A stretch of 64,000 bases of DNA from Spirodela intermedia (taxonomy: Eukaryota > Streptophyta > Magnoliopsida > Alismatales > Araceae). The stretch is from positions 2,349,501-2,413,500 of the forward strand of contig LR746268.1 of the NCBI GenBank assembly GCA_902729315.2, in the 5' to 3' direction. The position numbers and the translations under genes are program-made. Below the pieces are notes generated by a model, which ran no database searches, was not told where the DNA came from, and saw only the letters and a program-made list of their open reading frames with translations. Below are positions 36,000 to 48,499 of this stretch, one piece after another (positions within the stretch are counted from its first letter, which is position 1; each line of letters begins with the position of its first letter).

Positions 36000-36009
36000 G
36001 TAGAAGCGT

Positions 36010-39000
36010 CCCTCGTGGGAAATGGAAGGACGGAAAATGGACGACGGTGGTCAACTCAGGCTGTAGGAAACGCTGAAAAAGCGGCTGCCATTGGCCGAGA
36101 CGGCTCGGCTTTCTGACAGAAGCGCCGTCGGGGGAGGGATTAGCTGGATCTTGTCGCTAAGTTGACTTCACTGCCAACATCCCCCTGTGTCGATATGAGC
36201 CATCAGTCCCAGCCTTGAGCACGGAAACGAATCGCAAGGATTATCAGCCATAGGAAGGATGGAAGGTCTCATAGGAGATATCTACGTCGCTCTCATGATC
36301 TGGACACATTATGATTGTGGGGTCTTGAAGCTTCCGTTCCCATCTGTCCTTCACATGCTTCTTGAGATCTTTCTAGAGGTTGCCCTAGGGGCGCCTTGCT
36401 CTGAATGAAAACCGAGGGAGAAAGTTAGTCTACATTCTCAACTGGGTCTGTGGAGGATGAATGTGAAAGCTGTGGGACAGTCTCAGCCGATAGGATTACA
36501 CCGCACGCCTTCGAAGCCGGAGTGTTCGAGGTGTACACACCCATGCTGGGGTCCAAAGCTAGTCCAAAGCCGGTCGGTGTCATCTCTTTTGGCTGCTTAA
36601 CCCCTACGTGGAGGGTATTCGTGGTTCATGTCGGCCGCAAAAAGCCACTTTTGAGTGGAATTCCATGTGGTTCTATGCAAGAAAACGCGTGGAGAGGTGC
36701 GGAAAGGAAGATGACTGCTACATTGCCTCAGCATTAATGTTTAAGACATAATATGGGGATGACATTTTGAAGATATAATAGGTGAGTTAGATCGCAAGTT
36801 AATAATCCAAGTTCGGAAAAAGTTTCTTTGATGTGGCCAATTCACCTATAACTTGTACAAGAACCTGGTTCTTAGACTGACAAGGCTAAATTGGAATCCT
36901 AGGGAAGAGGGACGAGATGCGAAGGAAACAGGTCTTTAGAAAGCTATTAAGGGAAGAGCGACGACAGGGCAGTGAAGACTAGCGTCCTGTTTAGAGAATA
37001 GAGAATGTGAATAGAGCAAAAGGTGATACTCTCTCTCTCTCTCTCGCTATCTCTCTCTCCCCCTTTCACACACACACTCACAAACACCCCCACCCCCCAC
37101 CCACCCACACACCCACAACCATCATGCATTACAATCAATGAAATTATAGGGTTAGCATACCAGCCTTTTGTAATAAGCTAATGTGAAACTATATTTTGTC
37201 TGGCCTCTAAAATCTATATTATTGGATTATCATCCTTTCATTGCGTTTGTTTTAAAAAATATTAATCAATTCTTTTTGTTCTTTCAATGTAGGAAAGAGT
37301 CATGGACTATTTATTGTACAATTTTCTACATGTTCAATAAATTTACCATGATTGTTTGATTTCACAAACTAGCTGGATTGTTGGCAAGCTTTTTTTTTTC
37401 AAATGAACTTTTTGGTCTTCTCTATCTTTCTGCTTGTTTATCTATATGTTTCTCTCTCTCTCTACATATATATATATATACATCTATATAAATATGTATA
37501 TAGATATCTAATTTACTGAAAACATATTTGATGAAAGATATTGTGTGAGGAGAGAGAAATGGCAGATAAAGAGGCAATCTATGTTATAGATATGTGCATT
37601 AAATTGATTAAAATCTAGGATATTTTCGAAAGGTGACCATGATTTGAAGAAAAACTTAATTACAACTTATTTTCATTTTACTTAGAACACATGATATCCA
37701 ATAATTTCTACTAAAAAGTTATGTTTAAAATTTTGAGAATATTTCAGTTTTTGGACATTCCCTCTATGCTTATGATTAGGGAATTTAATTGCCTAATCCA
37801 TGAAGTACTTCAAGGACCAAGCTTTCTATGAAAATGTTCCCATGACTTGTGAATATTAACATTTGGTGTCTCTCACCTTTCTAGTAAGTTTCTCCATTTC
37901 TTTTCTTGTTAAATTGATATCTAGTTTTTGATCATTTTCTTCAGACTTATACTTACAATAAATTTATAATTTATTTAACGTGATCATTATTATGTTTTTA
38001 TGAAAAAATACAATATTCTTGATATTATGACTTTACTTGTTATCGTGTAGGTGAGTTGTCAAACGAGCTGATGGAATTACACATTCACCATCAATGCAAT
38101 AGTAAACCCAACTATATATCTCTAGATACATAGTGTGGCTTTCAGCTTTTCTTTCTCCATCGCCCAAATGAAAACAGCTCATATCATAGAACATATAATA
38201 TCCAGGCTTATGAACTCCATTCTCTAAGTTCATAACATTGTGTTTACCATCTCCCATTTTATCAAAAATCTATTATGTAGTCCAGCTGATTTAAGGATTG
38301 TAGTATCTTTTCTTCAGTAAAAACATAACAAATTATCATAAACTTTGTACAAGATCGTACATGTTGTTGAAGATATATGATGGAAAAGATATATGAGAAG
38401 TTTCAATTTTAAAGGTTTTAAACTACTCAACCATGATAAAATTAGTTAATATTCTTTTTAAAATATGTATATCCAAGAGGGACGTAAAATTAATAAAACA
38501 AACAATGCCATATTGATTGAACGAAGGAAACAAAAAGTTTATAGCAATTAGTTTCCTTTAGCCAACCAAATCCCATTTTTAATTCTTAATAACATCTCAT
38601 TGTATTGTATGAAATAGTCTATATCTACAAGTTTTGATGGAGTCATTCTAAAGAGTTCTCTTTTCTTTTGAAAACACTTTATGGTGTGGGGTAGTTTTAA
38701 CTATTATTGTGAATCTTATGAGTGTAACATTTCATATTGCACACATAATTTTATTTTACATGGGTGCTTAAATTTGTTCTAGTGGGCTTTGTTTTGCTAC
38801 TTACACCCAAGAAATTGTTCTATTAAACTCTCACAGGACACATTTTATGAACTTTTTGTATTCTCTTATTTGGCACTTTATTTTGATGTTTCTGTATTCA
38901 ATTTGTCACAACAATATATTTCATTACTTTCTCAAAGAAATGCCAATTCAAAAATTATTTTTTTATGGATTCCATGTTCAAACAACTATATTATAAGCAC

Positions 39001-39520
39001 CATAACACAATAATATCGTCAATTATATGTTTTATAAATTTTAATTAATAAATATTTTCATAAATTCACCAAAGTTGTCAATAAGGATCTGCTACCATTT
39101 TGGGCTTTCTATTTTATCTTATGAATGTTTTTCTTCGCCATAAAGAAATTATGACCATTATTTAACCAGATGTTAATTGTGGGTTACTTTGACTATTTTT
39201 TGGACTTTGGTTAGTGCATATTTGTCATTAGAATTTTCCTTTTGTTTGTGATTAACATGAATGTAACCATTATGATAAATTTTGGAAATTTATGTGATGA
39301 TTTATTCACATAAGAACTGGAAATAAAATCATAGTAATTTAGTTACTCACTCAATCAAAATCTATATTGTGTGTTTTTTCGTTCATGTTGTTGGGACAAG
39401 ATCTTTAGTAACCTGCCGAGGCTACTTGAGAGGTTACTGATTAATATGCATTAGTATGGAAGAAAAATATGTGTATTTCCCTCGTTGTAGGTGCAATCAT
39501 TTTAATAACTGTAGTTTATA
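36010..39520. other. Intergenic region
   Basis: Promoter side of the GDSL gene followed by AT-rich DNA. A higher-GC patch at about 36400-36740 holds a 95-codon plus-strand frame (ATG 36450) with no recognised similarity; it is not called as a gene. A compound CT/CA/CCCA microsatellite is at 37029-37120. From 37140 to 39500 the sequence is very AT-rich and featureless. Confidence 0.55.
37029..37120. repeat. Compound CT, CA and CCCA microsatellite
   Basis: ctctctct, then cacacac, then cccccacccacccac in one pyrimidine/CA-rich stretch of about 90 bp. Confidence 0.9.
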
Positions 39521-39589
39521 AATGGTAAAAAGTGTCATTTTTATTTTCTAAAAACCAGCCTGAGGCCTTTCCAGTCAACTGGAGCTTAG

Positions 39590-40170
39590 CTGGGCCAGAG
39601 CTTCAATATCACACTCAAGCGCAGATCGGGGAGGGGGCCATGGCTCCGGGCTGTGGCGGCCCATTAGCACCCATGCTGACTAACCATGGTGGACGGGCGC
39701 GCGGAACGGGCTGTGCTCTGGGGCCAAAAGAGAAGGTGCAGAGCCAGCGTGGCTCTCCCGACGGGGATGCCAGTGGAGAGACGCGGTAGGTATGGGAGGA
39801 GCGTCGGGTTTCTTCGGGACGCAGATCTTCTATAGACTGGTAGATTTTCAGTCTCCTCTTCAGAAGAAAACTAGTCTCCCAACTACCACAGCGGTACCCT
39901 ACAGGGCAAAAAAGCCCTTTAATGATGTTTCGATCATTTTTTAAAAAGACAGCATTAAAAAAAATGCGTTTATTGAAGGAGAGTGCCCTATTCATCACTG
40001 TTTTTACAGAAAGTAATGGCTCGCTGAGTTTGCAGTCCATTTTACAAGCATTGAGGGAAGGTTCCCTACTACTGTTGGCAGTTTCTGTGGAGCTCTTTTT
40101 CACACAAACCTCTTCTGTTCTCAGTTTCCTTTGGAGAACTTCACGTCAACGCTCTTGTTCATAGCAGCTC
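39590..40170. other. Unassigned GC-richer block
   Basis: A sudden rise in GC content (39600-39800) after 2.4 kb of AT-rich DNA, followed to about 40170 by sequence open on both strands (162 codons minus, 80 codons plus). Includes an imperfect GGGC-AAAAAA-GCCC hairpin near 39902-39920. No protein family recognised on either strand; it could be a 5' region of an unrecognised gene or an old insertion. Confidence 0.35.
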
Positions 40171-41289
40171 TTCCTCCTAAAAATCTTCAAATATCTCATT
40201 CTCATGCTTAAAATTCCGGAAGTAGTTTCAAATATTACATGCAAGTAAATTATTGTCTCATGATATTACTTGATAAAAATATCTTCAAAAATCAGCCAGA
40301 GATATTCAGTTTTCGACTTCAAGATGGATACTTTGCTTATGGGATTTATTTTAGTACTAACTTTGAATTGTTACTAGCCTTATTTTATAATCCATTATCG
40401 GAAAAAGTGGAATACTTTATTTTGATCATTTTGAGGACCATATGTTTGTGAACAGTGTTTCGACACGTTTGCCGAAGCAATGCATGCATGATATTATCCA
40501 TTTTTAAAAAAAAGAAGATGTTTTCCAGTATATACGAGGAAGTCTTATTACTGCGAGATAAACCCCAGATGGGGAGCAAACTGCACATATCCTCTTCTCC
40601 TTTCATACTCTGATGCATGTCACTCTCCAAGGCCATCCGAGTCAACTGTCCTGTGGGAGCTGCATAAGATGTGAAGGATAGTTTTTTTGTTGTACGCATA
40701 TTGCCAAGATGATCAAGTCATTTGTGCAGGATGGGGATCTAAAATTATTTTTAAATTAAAAAAGGAGTGTTGTTTCCTTACATTATTTCTCTACTGCATA
40801 AAAAAATGAGTGTTTTTGGCATGGAACATACATGTCCCTTTTAAAATATTTTTCTGATCAACCATCGGTTGAAGTACCCTTCCAGGTTTATCCAGCTCTC
40901 CAAATGCTAAATGAGTTGACCGGGTCTGGCATGGATAAAGTGATAAAAGTTTTGTTGACATGCTACAGTTATACAAGGCATGTCAAGAAGGTTTGAAAAT
41001 AATGTAACTATCAAGTGGATTTTAAGCATAAACTTATACAAGTTGGAGCTGATTCCCACGGTTCTTATGGACGGCAAACGAATAGGTGTAGTTCAACTTT
41101 CTTCTTTGCTGGTCCTAATGTAATACCAAATCAGTCATTGTGGTTGGAATATTACATTAATATTTAACATATAATGAAAATGATAAAGTATTGGCTTGGT
41201 ATTTTTATTCCCTATTTATGATTTTTTTTTGGACTGGCTTTTCTGTTTGATCTGAAAATTTCTTTGACTGTTAAAGTTATTATTTGTGG

Positions 41290-44200
41290 ATGCAGTGTTA
41301 AAAGAGTACACAATGTCTGAAACATCAAAAACAGCGGTGTTGGATACCAAGAGAAATGATAGAAGTCCTGGTTACTGTCTACTACGTATATCCAGCCTTG
41401 GATCTTTTTTCTAAGAATGATGATGTTCACGAATTCTTTCCTGGGTTAGATTCAGAATCATCGTTAAGAACGGATCCTGTAGAAGGTATCAGATTTAGCT
41501 GTTCAGATACGTTTTTCAGCGGTCTTATCTCTGAGAGGCTCTCAAATTTCAACAAACAGAGGTTCAAAACGCTTCTCGAGCAGACTGTAGCAGACTGATG
41601 AGGTGTGCTAACTATTTTCTTGTTGCCTTATTTCCATCGATAAATTTGATAATGAGAGAAATTTTTTGATGATCCAGGGTTCAAGTTCCATTTTCTTGTC
41701 ACTAGAAACATCAAGGATACATAATGACAACGTCAATTTTCAGTAACTAATATCCCGAGAATCATGCCAATCGAAATGTTGTATAATTGTCTTTATTCTC
41801 TGTGTGTGGAGAAGCACAAGGGATCGGCCTTCCCTTGTGAGGCCATGCTAGAGACCAAACCTGGTGTGACACGGGACAAGTGTGAAAATACTAGAATGTC
41901 TGCTGAAATGCTAAAGTCGTGATCATTTGGACAGGTCAGTGAATCATCACTTGTATTCACAAGCATATTTTCATGGGATGCTCTGGTAACCAAAAAATCT
42001 TGAGGGAAACGAAAAACTTGTAACAAAATCTGTAGGTGAGAAATACTAGTATGGCTCACCAAGGTTCTTGAGCCCCAAATTTTACCAGTGTGCAAGTACT
42101 TATGTGGCATTTTTAATTTATGTATCGTGTTTAGAAATTTCATTAAATACTGTGCCTGGAGCAAGATTTTTTCCTGATTTATGACTAGTGTGCTTTGTTT
42201 GAATCGATACACTTTGGAAGGCCAATCACATCAAGAGTGTTTACAGCATATCCTCAGATCTGCTAAGTTGTTCTACATATATTCATACCTTAATCATGGC
42301 AACCACGAATTTTCAACCAGTTTGAACCGGTTAGGTTGGAGGACATGGATTTCGTCCGGGTATTTCACCCTTTCAACTATCATATTATGGTTATCATTCG
42401 GAATTTATTCTCCGATCACTGTGTCTATCAAAGTTTGTCTCAATTAGATCCTTTCCCTTTTGGCGTCTGGCTTAAATGGCAGAACCATCGGCATGAATAT
42501 GGTCTTGTTTATTGTTGGCTAAGAATGGCTTCTTTTCTACTTGCCCTTCCCATAGGACATAATCGTGATGGTACCTGTGGAGGAATGGTTGCCAATGGAC
42601 TGGGAGGGGATTGAATACATTGAAAACTTATCCTTCTAATTCATAAAAAAAAATATTGTAAAAAAGTTCCATTTTCCTTAGTTTTCTTTAAATGTTTCAT
42701 TCACCTCATTTTTTTTTTATCTAATTTCAATAGAAGATCAGTATCGGAAAACAGAATCTGAATCTATTTTTTAAATCCTAAATTTACAAAGATGCGGGCA
42801 AATTGAATGATTCTCCTCATTAGTCAAGAACAGAAGCCAACGTCTTCAATGGGACCAGCCTCGGCTGATTCTCTGTCATTCTACTTGAGATTTATGATGG
42901 TGCACAAAAATTTACCACCATTTTGAGGAAATACCTTTACATTGAGCATGGAAAGAAGCCTCGTCTTGTATTCTTCAATCAGAGCATGGAAAAAACTTGT
43001 GAAGGCAGAGGATATCTCCAACCTTATGTCATAGACCGGAAGAGTGCCGCTGATTACTATCTGATGGTATCCATAAGCTATCGTTTCCTGAAAAAACATT
43101 CTCTTTCCTTGTGAAGAAAGAGGTAAATACGTTGGAACAACCTTTTCCCGATTGGGAAGTAATCTTGTGGGAGTTTGGCCTGTTTGAGAGTAAGTTTTCC
43201 TATCCCTATCCTTACAAATTTTATATCTGGTGCAGATGTGTACAATGAAATACTTGTGGCTCGTAGCCAATTAGCTAAGGGAATATTTAATATTCGGGAC
43301 TGTTGTGTGTGTGATGGCTAATGTGGCTTACAGAGGATTAGTTGCATTATCTTCGCTGAAGATTATCAGAATGCAAGGCTCTTTGGTGCGTCCTTGAAAT
43401 TGAATTTCCAAACTGTGCCTTCTGGGACGTTTTTTATTTGACATTATCTTCCAAACATCATAACAAGCATCCTATGCTTTCATTACCCTCATGTGCATAT
43501 TATCTACTCACTTTGCTGACTATGTTTTTGCTTCAAAGCCTTTGTGAATAAAGTTCTTGTGAATAATGTGTTTATCATGGCTTGATAGACACAGTGTCTG
43601 TCCATACGAATGACGTAGATCTTGTCTTACTTTATAAGTTGAAGATTGTTTTTCTATGCCAGATGATAAATGGATGATATCAATGAACGAAGCTTCTTTG
43701 ACAAGTCGGATAAATCCACAATCAGGTTTTCTTTGATATGTCTTTACAAAAGATGTATCTTGCCTAATTATCGGATTATTTCATTTCAAGTAATCGAACT
43801 TCTGGCTACTATTAGAAATGATTTTTTTAAAATATTTAATTATGAATTTACTGCCTGATCAAAATATTTCCACTGTGTATCTTCATTCTTTTCATTATTA
43901 CAAGCTATCTATTTTCTCATTTGTTCTAGTTGCCTAATTTGTAGGGCTTTTGAATGATTAGTGTCTTAAAAAATTTACTTGTTTTCAGCAAAAGTTTCAT
44001 CTTCTATAGAGAATGTGCTGTGTTTGCTTTTGAAAATAATTAACGTTGGTCCATGAGATAGTGATTTACTTGTCAATGATGCTCTTAATAACTCTATGTT
44101 TATAAAAGGATTTTTGAATATTTAAGCATGCCGTGCTGTAAGGATTATTGCTTTGCTTGGGTTTGGAATTGTTATTGTGATGGCATTATGCATTCAGGCA

Positions 44201-45740
44201 ATTTCTTAGCCCACCATTTCTCTGCAATGACATTAGACTTTTTTTTATTCTATATTTTTCGGAATTGATAATCATGTGAAGGGGACCAGCCTTTTGACAT
44301 GCAAGGATTTTAAGGTTCGCCATGATGTGATGTAGATTTAGATGGTTGAGTGGTTGTAGATAAATGCTTTTCCAATATGCTTTCAGAGGTAATTACTTTA
44401 ATGCGTTCCGAAGTATACCAATTCTGTATCATCTACTTTATACGAAGGCGTTCTGATGTTTTTGGTCCTTGACACCATACTTTATAAGCTAAAAAAGGAA
44501 TAAGAACGCTAATGCTTTCTATTTTTCAGCTTGAACAAGTGGAAAAGAATCTTGAACGATATCTGGATATCCAGGGATTGCCATTACCTTTAATTTATAC
44601 TTTTTTGAAGAAATACTTGATTTGTACTGTGAATTCCATTTTTTATCAGGAAAATGGTGTTTTAGAGACAGATTGATGATGCCTGCTGAGAAACATCTGG
44701 TTGGACGGCGGATCCATAAGATGCCCAGCAAGGCACTACAGCAGTTCTACAGAGAAACAGCTTCCAGACAAAATCAGTATTGACCTTGAAAAGGTATTAC
44801 ATGGCACAAAAAAAAATAAAAAATAAAAATCCAAACGGGTTCAATAGCCTTCCTTAAATGTTATTATTATCTAATTTCAGGGTAACATCACTTTGTGGAG
44901 GCTATGTTTCTCCGTTGAAACAATAGTTAAGGCCAAGAAACATTAGAGCGTGGCAGATTTATGTGGAGAATCTCCCTCCCTCCTGCATCAGCAGTGCTCT
45001 CAAAAACTCATGGAAGAGAGTGCCGCCTTTTATGACCCCAGTCCAAACCTGTGGAGGCTCCAATCTGTGAACAGCCCATTGGGACAATCCAATGTCCCCA
45101 GCATTATATGACGAGGGAAACCCTGTGTAGTCAGTCGATGCAGAATGTTTTGTGGGCTCAGTGAAGAATCCCAGGGTAATTTGAAGATGAAGAACTGAAG
45201 TCTTGAAAGGCATCACAAGAAAGCTTCTAATCTGTGTCTCCAATGGTTCTCACCCGGGTGACCCAAGAGGGGAGAGGAGAGAGTTCACGAGGTGTGCAGA
45301 TTGCGTTTTACTGAGCGCTTCATTGGTCGCATTTCCCCCATTGGAGCATTGCCCACTTTTTTCTACGCTTTTGATGGAAAGCTGGTAATATCAGTCAAAG
45401 ATTATTATAGAAGCTCATGGAGTTCAGATGCTGTGCAGCTGCTGTTGCTCATGATTTGCTTATTCTTCATTTCATGTCTACACCTGCTCATGTATATTTT
45501 TTCTTTTACATTGTTACCATCTGCATTTGTTATTCATTAAATCCAGTAACTTTCTATTTAAAATTTACATTTTTATATTGTGTTTATATAAACTTACTTA
45601 TTTTATATTGTGTTTATAATAAATACCCAGCAAGAGTGCACCCACCCAGGAGGCCATTCCAAGAACACCCATCATGGAAAGCTTCAATCGCATTGCAGCA
45701 TGAACTGAAAGCTCACATCTTGTCGCCATAGACTAAGGAC
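41290..45740 (+). pseudogene. Possible unrecognised or decayed gene fragments
   Basis: Several short coding-looking pieces without a workable full model. At about 41356-41598 a plus frame ends ISERLSNFNKQRFKTLLEQ plus TVAD and stop. At 44654-44783, after a good acceptor (tttttatcag), a frame ends HLVGRRIHKMPSKALQQFY plus RETASRQNQY and stop. At 45300-45460 there is a frame with RFIGRISPIGALPTFFYAF. A minus-strand frame at 42881-43270 contains IAYGYHQIVISGTLPVYDIR. I do not recognise any of these and could not connect them by splice phase. They may be exons of a diverged gene, a pseudogene, or chance frames. Confidence 0.3.
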
Positions 45741-45910
45741 TTGAAGCCCAACAGAGCCAAGCCCCAAGATCATCATCATAGTACATTCTAGGGTAGAAGG
45801 GGGGAGGGCATTTAGGAAGTGACAGGAACAGCAGAAGGGAGAAAATCCTCTACCACATGAGCCATAAAAATAGAAGACGCCTATAATTGAGTTACCTCTT
45901 TCAGAATGAA

Positions 45911-48413
45911 TCAGAATGACCTGCGCGATGGCTTCTCCTCAGCAGCGTTGACTCTGATCGTCCTCCCACCAAGGTTCTGCGTCCAAAAAGGAAACAGCCA
46001 ACCAAAAGCTGAATACATATATATGCCCATTTGTGTCGCAAGAAGGAAAAATAATCAGAAGATTGGATAGAAGAGAAGCTGTGATTGAGGCCTCTTCCTC
46101 CCACGTTACAACATTATTACACAGCATGACTAATTAGATGAAGTTTTCCAAGGAACGCCTAGGCATTCATGTATTGAACGCTGTGGTAGGAATACTCATG
46201 AATACAGTTGAATATACGAATCATGTTTGAAAAATTATAACATAATTAGAAAGATGAGAAGATATCTGAGCATTCCCTCTTTCAGATCCAAGTTGCAGGA
46301 TGATTAGTTTAGTGAATTGTTCCAAAGAAAGACCATCAAACCATCAACTTAGTACCACAGCTATGCAAATGGTGAATCATGGAAAAAAAGGGTGGATGCA
46401 TAAGGAAATGGTGATGAGCGGCAGACCTGTCCATCAAGGCCGGCAATGGCGTCATCCATCTCCTGTTGTGCAGACATTGTTACAAACGCAAACCCACGTG
46501 AGCGCCCAGACTCCCGGTCATAAACAACCCTTGAGTCTATTACTTTGCCATACTCGCTGAATACTTGCTCCAGACGGCTGTCATCTACGTCCCATGGGAT
46601 ATTCCCAACATAAATCCTGAATCTGGGCTCATACTGTCGTGGGGTCCTCTCTGGGCGGCTTCCTCTTGGGGCCGCCTTGTTCACGGTCAGAAGCCTGCCC
46701 TCAATGCTCTGTTTAAGAAAAAAGGCCAGAGTCAAGGCCTGGTATATAGATGCATGTTTGTAAGGGAAGCGGAAAAATGATTATACAAGCACTAATGGAT
46801 AGTTTTATTGATTTATAACTATGCTCTGATGATCTCATGCTGATCATGTAGATTTACAGAGGTGTCTTTATATCAACTATGCATGTATTGGGCGATGGGT
46901 GCGGAAATTATTTTCAGATATACTTAAAATGACTAAATAATCTTCAGGGAAATAAACTGTTCACAATTTACTGAATCTCCTTGCCGAACGTAGATCGGAT
47001 GATGCATGAAACAATTTAGCATCTGAGACGCAGTATGCTGATGGATTTATAAATATGATAAATGTGGCTTCCGGGACCGAATATCAGCATTCTGAAATAT
47101 CTCAATTCAATATTCGCAGGAAATGCATATTCCAATCATGGCTATGAGGAAACACCCATGATAACTCATGAACAGAGAAAGAAAGAAATCAAGCAAATAT
47201 ATTACTCTATAATATTTGAGTTCGTACCAAAATAAAGGAAGAGAAATGGGACAGAAGTTGATGCAGATTGACATAAAAGATGAATAAAAAGCAATCAAAT
47301 GGCAGGCATTTTTTCACCTCGGAAATAAGTAAGCAAGGAGACAATACGCTACCAAAACAGGTGAAATCACTTACGTAGCGATTGAACTTCTCAACAGCTT
47401 TCTCAGCCTCTTCGACAGTACTCATGGTCACAAACCCGAACCCACGACTCCGGTCTGTCTCCCTGTTGTAGATAACCTACAGGAAGAGCGCAATAATGAG
47501 GTAAGATCTCAAAAGCCCCTTCGATGAAACTCCACCTAAAGAACCTCATCCGTTAATACCATCGAATTCCAACCAGCATTCGACGCCAGGGGAAGATAAC
47601 GCCGCCGTTTGATCCGGCAGAGAGAGGAGAAAACTCTACCCTTCCCTAGTTTTAAAACATCTACTTCTAGAATAGGCAAGGTTAAGCACCATCTAGGGGA
47701 ACATCGAGACGTAGTCACAGAAGGGCTCATGGGTAGATTGCACGCGCTACCTCCCGTACTGCTCATGGGTACGTCAAATATTACAGTAAAAAAAAAAAAG
47801 GAATTATAGTAGAAAAACCCTAGTGCTCGAAGACATGGAACCTGAACCCGTCAAAGAAAATCTCGAAGAAATAATGCGAATTTTTTTCTCGAGAATAGAG
47901 GAAACGGCAACAGCCAGGAAACATTCCAAATACCTCGGCGACCTCAACAATCCCAGCCTCCTCAAAGAGATGAGCGAGCTTTTCGCTGTCCATGTCGTAG
48001 GGTAGATTACCCACAAAGAGCTTCGCCTCCTCCGGCGGCTCCGGGTAGGACTCTCCCTGGGCCTGGCCTTCGGCATCCTCTCCGTCCCAGCCGGAAATCT
48101 CGGCCTCCACCCCGTCCACCCCCGCGAGCTCGTCCTCCTGCTGCGCGTCGGAAGTCTGGGCAACGAGGGCGACCAGAGGAGCCCTCTTCCTGATGGACAA
48201 GAGGGACAGGGAAGCAGGGGAAGCGCAGGCCAGCTGGTGAATCCGCAAGGACCTGGCCGGAAGGGAGACCAGGAGAGGGTGGCAGGGCTTGGCGTGGAAC
48301 TGGGCAGTGCAGGATGTGAGGCAGCCGTCTGCCATGGATAAGGCAGCGGCCGCCTTGAAAGCTGGGACTGCCAACATTGGGAGATAGAGAGAGGGAGCGG
48401 GAGAGGCGAGCAA
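45911..48413 (-). CDS. Chloroplast RNA-binding protein, cp31 class (two RRMs)
   Basis: Known role of the family: chloroplast ribonucleoproteins that bind, stabilise and help edit plastid mRNAs. Exons: 47934-48413, 47375-47476, 46427-46708, 45911-45976, all joined at phase 0, total 930 nt, 309 aa. Residues 1 to about 85 are Ser/Ala/Pro-rich with basic residues (transit peptide); [10 protein letters not shown] (80-89) matches the cp31 cleavage-site region as I remember it. An acidic linker (90-129) follows. RRM1 runs about 131-208 with RNP2 [10 protein letters not shown] and RNP1 [11 protein letters not shown]2 runs about 219-296 with RNP2 [10 protein letters not shown] and RNP1 RGFAFVTM. The inter-RRM sequence [20 protein letters not shown] and the basic end EEKPSRRSF are also cp31-like. 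Introns lie between domain halves as in the family. The first ATG (48413) is preferred; a second in-frame ATG lies 12 codons later. Confidence 0.95.
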
Positions 48414-48482
48414 AGAGGCTGATGCTGCGGGGCGGATGGCCCGAAGGGATATCTCTTCTTATACGCCTTCGATATTTCTAGA

Positions 48483-48490
48483 TATATATA
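48483..48490 (-). promoter_or_regulatory. TATA box candidate of the cp31-like gene
   Basis: TATATATA on the minus strand, about 70 bp before the ATG at 48413; expected leader about 40 nt. Confidence 0.5.
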
Positions 48491-48499
48491 GATATATGT

